Shown: one piece after another, positions 14,801 to 20,123 of the stretch
Layout: every line of letters starts with the position of its first letter
Numbering within the stretch: position 1 is the stretch's first letter
Origin: an uncultured Mesocricetibacter sp.
GTDB lineage: Bacteria > Pseudomonadota > Gammaproteobacteria > Enterobacterales > Pasteurellaceae
Assembly: GCA_905373425.1 (NCBI GenBank)
Contig: CAJPST010000014.1
Span: 1 to 20,123 of the forward strand
Reading direction: 5' to 3'
Length of the DNA: 20,123 bases
Made by a program: the position numbers and the translations under genes
The notes under the pieces: generated by a model
What the model saw: the letters and a program-made list of their open reading frames with translations, nothing else
Databases searched by the model: none
What the model was told of the DNA's origin: nothing

Positions 14801-14832
14801 AATAAAAACCCCACTAACTGAGAGCTGTGGGG
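14801..14832 (-). terminator. Terminator after rpmA
   Basis: On the minus strand CCCCAC (14832-14827) pairs with GTGGGG (14814-14809) around a 12-nt loop, followed by TTTTTATTTT. It lies 25 nt after the rpmA stop and is a clear intrinsic terminator for rplU-rpmA, insulating the ribosomal protein genes from yhbE-obgE. Confidence 0.85.
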
Positions 14833-14857
14833 CATTTAAATTAATGTTTCAAGTGAA

Positions 14858-15115
14858 TTATTCAGTCACAATGCTGACATATTTGCGATTTTTTTCGCCT
14901 TTCACTTCAAATTTAACTTTACCATCGGCTGTCGCGAATAAGGTGTGGTCACGTCCCATTCCAACGTTGTTGCCTGCGTGGAATTTAGTACCACGTTGAC
15001 GCACGATGATGCTGCCTGCTAATACAGATTCACCACCGAAACGTTTTACACCAAGACGTTTAGCTTCAGAATCACGACCGTTACGAGTTGAACCACCAGC
15101 TTTTTTAGTTGCCAT
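14858..15115 (-). CDS. rpmA: 50S ribosomal protein L27
   Basis: L27 lies near the peptidyl transferase centre, where its N-terminal tail contacts tRNA ends. The 85-residue product matches E. coli in length, with the conserved MATKKAGGSTRNGRDSEAKR start, the GNNVGMGRDHTLFA segment, and a basic composition. The start begins directly with MATKKAGG, so there is no cleavable N-terminal extension as in Firmicutes. AGGAG (15129-15125) lies 9 nt before the ATG. It starts 20 nt after the rplU stop and forms an operon with it. Confidence 0.98.
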   Translation of the reverse strand: MATKKAGGSTRNGRDSEAKRLGVKRFGGESVLAGSIIVRQRGTKFHAGNNVGMGRDHTLFATADGKVKFEVKGEKNRKYVSIVTE

Positions 15116-15135
15116 CTACTTGATCTCCTCTGAAA

Positions 15136-15447
15136 TTATGCTTGAATCCCAGTGATTTTCACTTCTGTGAACCACTGACGATGACCTTGTTGTTTACGGC
15201 TGTGTTTGCGACGACGGAACTTAACGATTTTAACTTTATCGCCACGACCTTGTGCAACTACTTCAGCCACTACTTTTGCGCCGGCAACAACCGGTGCACC
15301 GATTTTAACATCTTCACCATTAACGACCATCAACACTGAATCAAACTCAACTGTTGCGCCAGTTGCAAGTTCAAGTTTCTCTAAACGAACTACTTGACCT
15401 TCGCTTACTCGGTGTTGTTTACCGCCACTTTGGAAAACTGCGTACAT
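15136..15447 (-). CDS. rplU: 50S ribosomal protein L21
   Basis: L21 binds 23S rRNA in the large subunit. The 103-residue product equals the E. coli length. It opens MYAVFQSGGKQHRV, has VEFDSVLMV in the middle and the basic KIVKFRRRKHSRKQQGHRQ near the end. GCGGAG precedes the ATG at good spacing. It is the first gene of rplU-rpmA, has a strong promoter about 70 nt upstream, and is divergent from ispB, the order seen in E. coli and H. influenzae. Confidence 0.98.
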   Translation of the reverse strand: MYAVFQSGGKQHRVSEGQVVRLEKLELATGATVEFDSVLMVVNGEDVKIGAPVVAGAKVVAEVVAQGRGDKVKIVKFRRRKHSRKQQGHRQWFTEVKITGIQA

Positions 15448-15519
15448 AAATACTCCGCTATAAATTGTGCTCTAATGTTGTTTCATTTCGCACATAAAAT
15501 TCATATAAATAGGTCGCAA

Positions 15520-15548
15520 ATTCTACGGAAAATTTCCCCCGATAGCAA
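15520..15548 (-). promoter_or_regulatory. Promoter for rplU-rpmA
   Basis: On the minus strand TTGCTA (15548-15543), a 17-bp spacer and TAGAAT (15525-15520) are followed by TTGCGACC. Both hexamers are near consensus and the leader is about 65 nt. GTGC and GCAC in that leader could form a weak 4-bp stem; I do not recognise a known ribosomal-protein leader motif. Confidence 0.7.
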
Positions 15549-15596
15549 GCCTTTATTTCAGAGAAAATAAAAAATTTATGAAAAAACAGGTTTAAT

Positions 15597-15625
15597 TTCA
15601 GAAATTGAAGAAAATCAGGTACAAT
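15597..15625 (+). promoter_or_regulatory. Candidate promoter for ispB
   Basis: TTCAGA (15597-15602), a 17-bp spacer and TACAAT (15620-15625) are the best promoter upstream of the ispB leader ORF. The -35 is weak. A perfect dyad ACTGT-N5-ACAGT (15632-15646) lies just downstream of the predicted start of transcription. Confidence 0.35.
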
Positions 15626-15687
15626 CATGCGACTGTTAAGGACAGTTTACTTGAACCTTGGAATAACAACAAATTAAAGGGTAAAAA

Positions 15688-15738
15688 ATGTCGTATTTTT
15701 CGACCGCACTTTATGCCCTAACCGATGCTTATTTGTAA
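15688..15738 (+). CDS. 16-codon leader ORF coupled to ispB
   Basis: ATG 15688 is preceded by a strong ribosome binding site, AAAGGG (15676-15681), with a 6-nt spacer. It encodes MSYFSTALYALTDAYL and stops at TAA 15736-15738, whose last A is the first base of the ispB ATG (TAATG). This is the arrangement of a translationally coupled leader ORF, and ispB has no ribosome binding site of its own. The middle of the ORF is a USS (15703-15711), encoding TAL. The peptide itself may have no function. Confidence 0.5.
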   Translation: MSYFSTALYALTDAYL

Positions 15739-16730
15739 TGACAATGAACAACAACCTAATGGACATTAAGACAATCCAAGCTCTGATTGATGCGGATATG
15801 CAAAAGGTCAATGAGACAATTTTAGCTCAGTTGAACTCAGAGGTAACTCTAATTAATCAGCTTGGGTATTACATTATTCAAAGTGGCGGTAAACGCATTC
15901 GCCCGATGATTGCCGCGCTTTCCGCCAATGCATTAGGCTATCGGGGCGAGCAACATATTACTTGTGCTGCATTTATCGAATTTATCCATACCGCAACATT
16001 ATTACACGATGATGTTGTGGACGAGTCGGCAATGCGACGGGGTAATCCGACCGCTAATGCGGAGTTTGGTAATGCGGCAAGCGTGTTAGTAGGTGATTTT
16101 ATTTACACTCGAGCTTTCCAATTGATGACGCAACTTAATTCGTTAAAAATATTACAAATAATGTCTGAAGCAACAAATGTTATTGCCGAGGGTGAAGTGC
16201 AGCAATTAATGAATATTTGCGATCCTAACACTACGGAAGAAAATTATATGCGTGTGATTTACAGCAAAACCGCACGTTTATTTGAAGCTTCCACCCAAAC
16301 AGCGGCAATTGTAGCAAATGCGACGGCGGAACAAGAGCTTGCCTTACAAGATTACGGTCGTTATCTCGGCACGGCGTTTCAGTTGGTAGACGATGTTTTA
16401 GATTATAGTGCCAATGCTATACAATTAGGTAAAAATGTAGGAGATGACTTGGCTGAGGGTAAACCGACGCTACCGCTTTTACACGCCATGCACCATGGCA
16501 ATGAAACTCAGGCGCAACTTATTCGTAAAACCATTGAGCAAGGCGGTAATCGTGATGTGCTGGATGAAGTATTAGCTATAATGAATGAATACCAATCTCT
16601 AGACTACGCTATGGCACGCGCTAAACAGGAAGCACAGAAAGCCGTTGATGCTATTCAAATTTTGCCGGAAAACGAGTATAAACAAGCATTGATTTCATTA
16701 GCTTATTTATCAGTTGACAGAACCTATTAA
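15738..16730 (+). CDS. ispB: Octaprenyl diphosphate synthase IspB
   Basis: IspB extends farnesyl diphosphate with isopentenyl diphosphate units to make the long side chain of the respiratory quinones. From ATG 15738 the product is 330 residues. It has GKRIRP (51-56), the first aspartate-rich motif HDDVVDESAMRRG (90-102; D91, D92, D95) and the second, FQLVDDVLDY (214-223; D218, D219, D222). ATGs at 15744 and 15759 are in frame, and 15759 would give the E. coli length of 323. I favour 15738 because it overlaps the leader-ORF stop (TAATG), which would supply ribosomes, and no start here has a good ribosome binding site. It is divergent from rplU and followed by queH, the H. influenzae order. Confidence 0.95.
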   Translation: MTMNNNLMDIKTIQALIDADMQKVNETILAQLNSEVTLINQLGYYIIQSGGKRIRPMIAALSANALGYRGEQHITCAAFIEFIHTATLLHDDVVDESAMRRGNPTANAEFGNAASVLVGDFIYTRAFQLMTQLNSLKILQIMSEATNVIAEGEVQQLMNICDPNTTEENYMRVIYSKTARLFEASTQTAAIVANATAEQELALQDYGRYLGTAFQLVDDVLDYSANAIQLGKNVGDDLAEGKPTLPLLHAMHHGNETQAQLIRKTIEQGGNRDVLDEVLAIMNEYQSLDYAMARAKQEAQKAVDAIQILPENEYKQALISLAYLSVDRTY

Positions 16731-16741
16731 CCCCAACACTG

Positions 16742-16789
16742 ACTGTAAATAACGTGTGTGCAAACACACCTTATTTCGGAGTAAACAGT
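16742..16789 (+). other. Long hairpin between ispB and queH
   Basis: GTGTGT (16754-16759) pairs with ACACAC (16764-16769) closing a GCAA tetraloop. After a C-C mismatch, AAATAA (16747-16752) pairs with TTATTT (16771-16776), and beyond an 8-nt bulge ACTGT (16742-16746) pairs with ACAGT (16785-16789). No U-run follows, so it is not a standard terminator. It may protect the ispB mRNA end or influence queH translation. Confidence 0.55.
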
Positions 16790-16809
16790 ACGCAGTATAT
16801 TTATAAACC

Positions 16810-17577
16810 ATGACAGAACGAACTTTCTCCTCCCCCCAAGAAACACAACTTAATAGCCAAAGTGCGGTCGAATTTCAGCCTAAAATGCGCAAACAAAAAG
16901 AGCGCAAAGATCCTAACGCACCGTTTGTGCGTCCTAAATTAACATTACCGGATGGTCACACCAAATTGTTACTACATTCCTGCTGTGCACCTTGCTCAGG
17001 CGAGGTAATGGAGGCCATTCATGCATCAGGTATTGAATTTACCATCTACTTCTATAATCCGAATATCCATCCGTTGCAGGAATATTTAATCCGTAAGGAA
17101 GAAAATATCCGCTTTGCACAGAAACATAATATCCCGTTTATTGATGTAGATGACGACTACGAAAATGATCGTAAGGAATGGTTCAAACGTGCTGAAGGCA
17201 TGGAATGGGAGCCTGAGCGTGGTATCCGTTGCACCATGTGCTTTGATATGCGTTTCGAAAAAGCGGCGCAATACGCTCATGAAAACGGCTTCCCGGTATT
17301 CACCAGTTGTCTAGGCATTTCACGTTGGAAAGACATGAATCAAATTAACGATTGCGGTCATCGCGCAGCCGAAAAATATGATGATGTCGTGTATTGGGAT
17401 TATAACTGGCGAAAAGGTGGCGGCTCCCAACGTATGATTGAAATCAGTAAGCGCGAACGTTTTTATCAGCAAGAATATTGCGGCTGTGTATATTCTTTAC
17501 GTGACACGAACAAATGGCGCTTGCAGAATGGGCGCCAACGCATTGAAATCGGTAAATTATATTATTCGCCGGATTAA
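16810..17577 (+). CDS. queH: Epoxyqueuosine reductase QueH
   Basis: QueH (formerly DUF208) performs the last step of queuosine synthesis in tRNA, reducing epoxyqueuosine; it replaces the unrelated QueG. The 255-residue product carries the family's cysteines: HSCCAPCS (C58, C59, C62), CTMC (C141, C144), C167 in FTSCLGISRW, and YCGCVYS (C224, C226), consistent with an Fe-S enzyme. The start is bounded by an in-frame TAA (16804-16806). ATG 16810 lacks a ribosome binding site; ATG 16885 (M26) would remove a poorly conserved 25-residue tail that contains a USS (16859-16867, encoding SAV) and is also plausible. It is 79 bp downstream of ispB and probably co-transcribed, with a hairpin between. Confidence 0.93.
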   Translation: MTERTFSSPQETQLNSQSAVEFQPKMRKQKERKDPNAPFVRPKLTLPDGHTKLLLHSCCAPCSGEVMEAIHASGIEFTIYFYNPNIHPLQEYLIRKEENIRFAQKHNIPFIDVDDDYENDRKEWFKRAEGMEWEPERGIRCTMCFDMRFEKAAQYAHENGFPVFTSCLGISRWKDMNQINDCGHRAAEKYDDVVYWDYNWRKGGGSQRMIEISKRERFYQQEYCGCVYSLRDTNKWRLQNGRQRIEIGKLYYSPD

Positions 17578-17683
17578 CAAAACACATAACGTCAGGGGCT
17601 ATCTCAGATTTGGGGTGGTTCTTTTTAATTAAGGGATATTTTTCACGTCGAAGTGATGAAATTCGACAAAGCCACATATGCTT
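17578..17683. other. queH/dnaX convergent intergenic region
   Basis: This 106-bp spacer separates two convergent genes. It contains GTCGAA (17647-17652) and TTCGAC (17662-17667), a 6-bp stem with a 9-nt loop but without a U-run on either strand, so a weak terminator at best. CTTTTT occurs at 17622-17627 without a good stem before it. The segment from 17595, GGGGCTATCTCAGATTTGGG, looks like an insertion-sequence end but has no partner in the spacer. Confidence 0.35.
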
Positions 17684-19819
17684 CTATACAGGGCGAATAC
17701 TCGACATATCCAACTTAGCGTCAAAAGCTTCTTGCAACAAGTTAAGTTTGTCGTCACGCATTAAATTTTGTTGTGCTTCCGCACTGAGTTGTTGATAGAT
17801 TTTGCGCCGTTGATCAAGCGGAGTAAGCAAATTCTCATCATCATTGAGCTCAATGCTCACTGTAATTGGCTTTTGGTAATATTTCGTTACCGCCTGTTGC
17901 AACACGTCAATGGCATTTTCACGATTTAAATGAGATTGAGCTGAACGCAAACCAAGTTTTAACTCATCATCAGTTTGTGACAGTACAACCGAATTCAGTG
18001 CAATTTGTTTAATTAATCTTAGGTTTTCCAAATCAAGCTGACCAACAACCTTTGTCCATTGGTCTTGCTGCTCAGCCAATGCAATAACTTTTTCAATTAA
18101 TTCGGGCGTTTTTTCCTGTAAAATTGCCTGTTTAATATCTGACGGACGAATTCCCGTTTGTTCCTGCGCCATTTCGGGATTAATCCATTCCCAACGATAA
18201 TTCTCCACCAATTTACTTTCATCTAAGGCAGTTTCGTCTTCCGTTTCATTTTCCAATGAATTATCTACCGCACTTTGTTTATCAGCATTCGATGCGATAG
18301 GATTTTCTTGTTTGTTTTTTTCCGTAAGATTGACAAAACGATCGAGTAAATCCGGTTTGGATTTCGTATTGGCAAGAGAAACGACAGGAAGTGCGGTCAC
18401 TTTTGGTTGCGTTTTTTCCGTATCGTTTTGGAGGGCATTTACTGCATTATTGTTTTTTTTTTCGCCGATTGGCGTACGCAGCCTTTCCAATTGTTCACGT
18501 ACATTGGAAATACGTGAATGATCGGCTACCAATTCGGATTGGGAAGAATGCTTGGTAGTAGTGGATTCTACCGCAACATTTTTGGACGCTACCGCATTCT
18601 GTGTTATTGGATTTGATTGGTTGGTCTTTGTTGCTTGCGGTTTATACTGAGCCGGGATAGATTGTGACAAGACGGGCATATCCACTAATTTGCCTTCATT
18701 TTGTACCGCACTTTGTGATTGTGGCGACAGATTTTCCGATGCAATAAATTTAGGGTGAAAAGCCAAGGCTCGCAATAATGTCATTTCTACACCGATACGA
18801 CGATTTGGTGCGAAAGCCAGTTCTTTGCGTCCGGAAGTAACAATTTGATAGAAAAACTGAACATCCTCAGGAGAAATATGTTTCGCCAAAAAAACGATAC
18901 GGCTTTCTTCGTTAGTGGTATTTGGCAACAGCTGTTGCATCGCGATTTGATGTAGGACTTCCCCCACTTCCGTCAATAATGCATCCCAATCCGCTCCTTT
19001 GTCCGCTACTGCCTGCACGGTTTTCATTAGAGCTTCACCGTTTCCCTGTTGTAACGCGTAAACAATCTCAATCGGTTGATTGTCATCCAACAAACCGAGC
19101 ATCGTATTTACTATATCTAAGCGGATATCTGCATTTGACAACGCAATTGCCTGATCAGTCAAGCTTAAACTGTCACGGATACTTCCCTCTGCGGCTTTTG
19201 CGATCTTATCAAGCGCAGCGAATTCGTAAGGAATTTTTTCCTGCGTCAAGATGTGTGCTAAATGATGACTGATCTGATTTTGCTCCAATGCTTTCAGATG
19301 AAACTGCATACAACGAGAGAGAATCGTAATTGGCAGCTTTTGCGGATCGGTAGTAGCAAGCAAAAATTTAACGTATTCCGGAGGTTCTTCCAAGGTTTTT
19401 AACAAGGCATTGAAAGAATGACGCGACAGCATATGTACTTCATCGATCAGATAAACCTTATAACGTCCTTGTACAGGCTTATACTGAACATTATCCAGCA
19501 ATTCACGGGTATCTTCGACTTTAGTACGCGAAGCGGCATCAATTTCAATTAAATCGATAAAATTACCTTCCTCGATCGCCCGACAATGAGCACATTGTCC
19601 GCAAGGTTCAGCAGTTACTCCGTTAACACAGTTCAATCCTTTGGCGAATAAACGCGCAATGGAAGTTTTCCCCACTCCGCGCGTACCAGAAAATAAATAA
19701 GCGTGATGTAAACGGTTGCCTTTCAACCCATTGGAAAGTGCGGTTAAAATATGTTCCTGCCCAACTACTTCGGCAAAGGTTTTCGGTCGCCATTTGCGGG
19801 CTAAAACTTGATAACTCAC
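17684..19819 (-). CDS. dnaX: DNA polymerase III subunits tau/gamma
   Basis: DnaX forms the clamp-loader motor and, as tau, links the polymerase cores to DnaB helicase. The product is 711 residues (E. coli tau has 643), with a long low-complexity linker (about 370-540). The AAA+ domain has Walker A GTRGVGKT (45-52), zinc ligands C64, C73, C76 and C79, Walker B LIDEVHML (124-131) and SRC (168-170). The tau-specific C-terminus runs from about 545 to 711. The start is GTG 19819, with GGAAG (19831-19827) 7 nt upstream. Codons 453-456 lie in an A10 tract (18453-18462) and the -1 frame stops two codons later, predicting a 457-residue gamma form. Four USSs fall in the gene, three of them in the linker. 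It follows apt by 15 bp. Confidence 0.97.
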   Translation of the reverse strand: MSYQVLARKWRPKTFAEVVGQEHILTALSNGLKGNRLHHAYLFSGTRGVGKTSIARLFAKGLNCVNGVTAEPCGQCAHCRAIEEGNFIDLIEIDAASRTKVEDTRELLDNVQYKPVQGRYKVYLIDEVHMLSRHSFNALLKTLEEPPEYVKFLLATTDPQKLPITILSRCMQFHLKALEQNQISHHLAHILTQEKIPYEFAALDKIAKAAEGSIRDSLSLTDQAIALSNADIRLDIVNTMLGLLDDNQPIEIVYALQQGNGEALMKTVQAVADKGADWDALLTEVGEVLHQIAMQQLLPNTTNEESRIVFLAKHISPEDVQFFYQIVTSGRKELAFAPNRRIGVEMTLLRALAFHPKFIASENLSPQSQSAVQNEGKLVDMPVLSQSIPAQYKPQATKTNQSNPITQNAVASKNVAVESTTTKHSSQSELVADHSRISNVREQLERLRTPIGEKKNNNAVNALQNDTEKTQPKVTALPVVSLANTKSKPDLLDRFVNLTEKNKQENPIASNADKQSAVDNSLENETEDETALDESKLVENYRWEWINPEMAQEQTGIRPSDIKQAILQEKTPELIEKVIALAEQQDQWTKVVGQLDLENLRLIKQIALNSVVLSQTDDELKLGLRSAQSHLNRENAIDVLQQAVTKYYQKPITVSIELNDDENLLTPLDQRRKIYQQLSAEAQQNLMRDDKLNLLQEAFDAKLDMSSIRPV
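18447..18463 (-). promoter_or_regulatory. dnaX frameshift / slippage site
   Basis: The minus strand reads GGC GAA AAA AAA AAC AAT AAT in the tau frame, with ten consecutive A. Slipping back one base on AAA AAA gives AAA CAA TAA, a stop at 18449-18447. The +1 frame reads ACA ATA ATG CAG TAA and also stops. Known dnaX genes make gamma by ribosomal -1 shifting on A6G (E. coli) or by transcription slippage on an A9 tract (Thermus); this site resembles the latter. No clear stimulatory ribosome binding site or strong stem is seen nearby. Confidence 0.7.
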
Positions 19820-19834
19820 ACTTATTCTTCCAAA

Positions 19835-20123
19835 TTAATGGCCGGCAAAATCAACTAATGTAAAGGGTTCAACGCCAAGGCTACGCAAACGATCTTCACC
19901 GCCCAAATCCGGCAGGCTGATAACAAATGCTGCGTGTGCGACCTCACCTTTTAAACGACGGATAAGTTTCACCGTCGCTTCTACCGTACCACCGGTTGCC
20001 AACAAATCATCGATTACTAAAACATTATCTCCCTCTTGAATTGAATCGGCGTGGATTTCCAGCGTATCTTCGCCATATTCCAACTGATAAGACTCGGAAA
20101 TAGTCGTGCGTGGCAATTTACCG
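19835..20123 (-). CDS. apt: Adenine phosphoribosyltransferase Apt (partial, N-terminus missing)
   Basis: Apt converts adenine and PRPP to AMP in purine salvage. Only the last 96 codons are present; the frame stays open to the window edge (codons for Gly-Lys precede LPRTTISESY, as in E. coli GKLPRETISE). The PRPP-binding motif VLVIDDLLATGGT, VKLIRRLKGEV and the C-terminal DFAGH are all typical. It stops 15 bp before the dnaX GTG, and the dnaX ribosome binding site lies in this gap, so apt-dnaX is an operon as in E. coli and H. influenzae. The TTG at 20116 is not a start. Confidence 0.95.
   Translation of the reverse strand, partial: GKLPRTTISESYQLEYGEDTLEIHADSIQEGDNVLVIDDLLATGGTVEATVKLIRRLKGEVAHAAFVISLPDLGGEDRLRSLGVEPFTLVDFAGH

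Larger units (their letters stand above)
424..19744. repeat. Hin-type DNA uptake sequences (22 exact 9-mers)
   Basis: Exact AAGTGCGGT on the plus strand starts at 5184, 6084, 7567, 11602, 13558, 16859, 18389 and 19736. The reverse, ACCGCACTT, starts at 424, 1340, 4310, 5239, 6047, 6786, 8181, 9310, 9874, 11632, 14765, 15703, 18267 and 18705. This is about one per 0.9 kb. Three inverted pairs form terminators; the rest lie in genes or spacers. The element is the uptake signal of competent Pasteurellaceae of the Hin subclade. Several near-matches (2464-2490, 4541-4556, 18549-18600) were not counted. Confidence 0.95.

Noticed and set aside
15632..15646. LexA box before ispB
   Set aside because: CTGT and ACAG are separated by five bases rather than the eight needed for a gammaproteobacterial LexA site.
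16731..16809. preQ1 riboswitch before queH
   Set aside because: The hairpin present has a GCAA tetraloop and paired arms but lacks the A-rich tail and pseudoknot expected of preQ1-I, and I see no other match.
18922..19272. Plus-strand ORF of 116 codons opposite dnaX
   Set aside because: It is antisense to the conserved AAA+ part of dnaX and its frame is explained by codon bias of the real gene.

Overview
The window looks like a chromosomal core region of a Pasteurellaceae bacterium. The main evidence is 22 exact copies of the 9-mer AAGTGCGGT/ACCGCACTT, the Hin-type DNA uptake sequence (USS) of Haemophilus, Aggregatibacter, Pasteurella and relatives. The proteins also align, from memory, with Haemophilus and E. 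coli orthologues, and base composition is AT-rich. I cannot fix the genus. No phage, CRISPR array, integron or intact insertion sequence is visible.

Layout, left to right. (1) 131-955: a DUF5718-like gene on the plus strand, then a shared terminator and a minus-strand tRNA-Leu(CAA) with its own promoter. (2) 1387-5167: lptG-lptF (minus; LPS export permeases) divergent from pepA (plus). (3) 5263-8115, minus: aroA, an unrecognised 85-codon ORF, ybaB, recR and a previously uncalled 34-residue membrane ORF. (4) 8248-11053, minus: serC-hisC-tpx. (5) 11253-11579, plus: tmaR. (6) 11672-15447, minus: rplU-rpmA, two tandem yhbE-type EamA transporters, obgE. This is the E. coli rplU-rpmA-yhbE-obgE order with yhbE duplicated. 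(7) 15688-17577, plus: a 16-codon leader ORF, ispB and queH. (8) 17684-20123, minus: apt (cut by the window edge)-dnaX.

Functionally these are housekeeping genes: translation (rplU, rpmA, obgE, queH), replication and repair (dnaX, recR, ybaB), envelope export (lptFG), quinone side-chain synthesis (ispB), serine/histidine/aromatic synthesis (serC, hisC, aroA), purine salvage (apt), peroxide defence (tpx) and PTS regulation (tmaR). The apt-dnaX-ybaB-recR string of enterics is split here: apt-dnaX lies about 11 kb from ybaB-recR.

Most interesting signals: an A10 tract in dnaX followed almost at once by a -1-frame stop, which predicts a short gamma form; the small membrane ORF placed between recR and a terminator; a translationally coupled leader ORF carrying a USS in front of ispB; the yhbE tandem duplication, whose first copy has a predicted start of transcription on its ATG; inverted USS pairs used as terminators; a G8 tract in the conserved core of serC; and a fumarylacetoacetase-like motif set in the DUF5718 protein.
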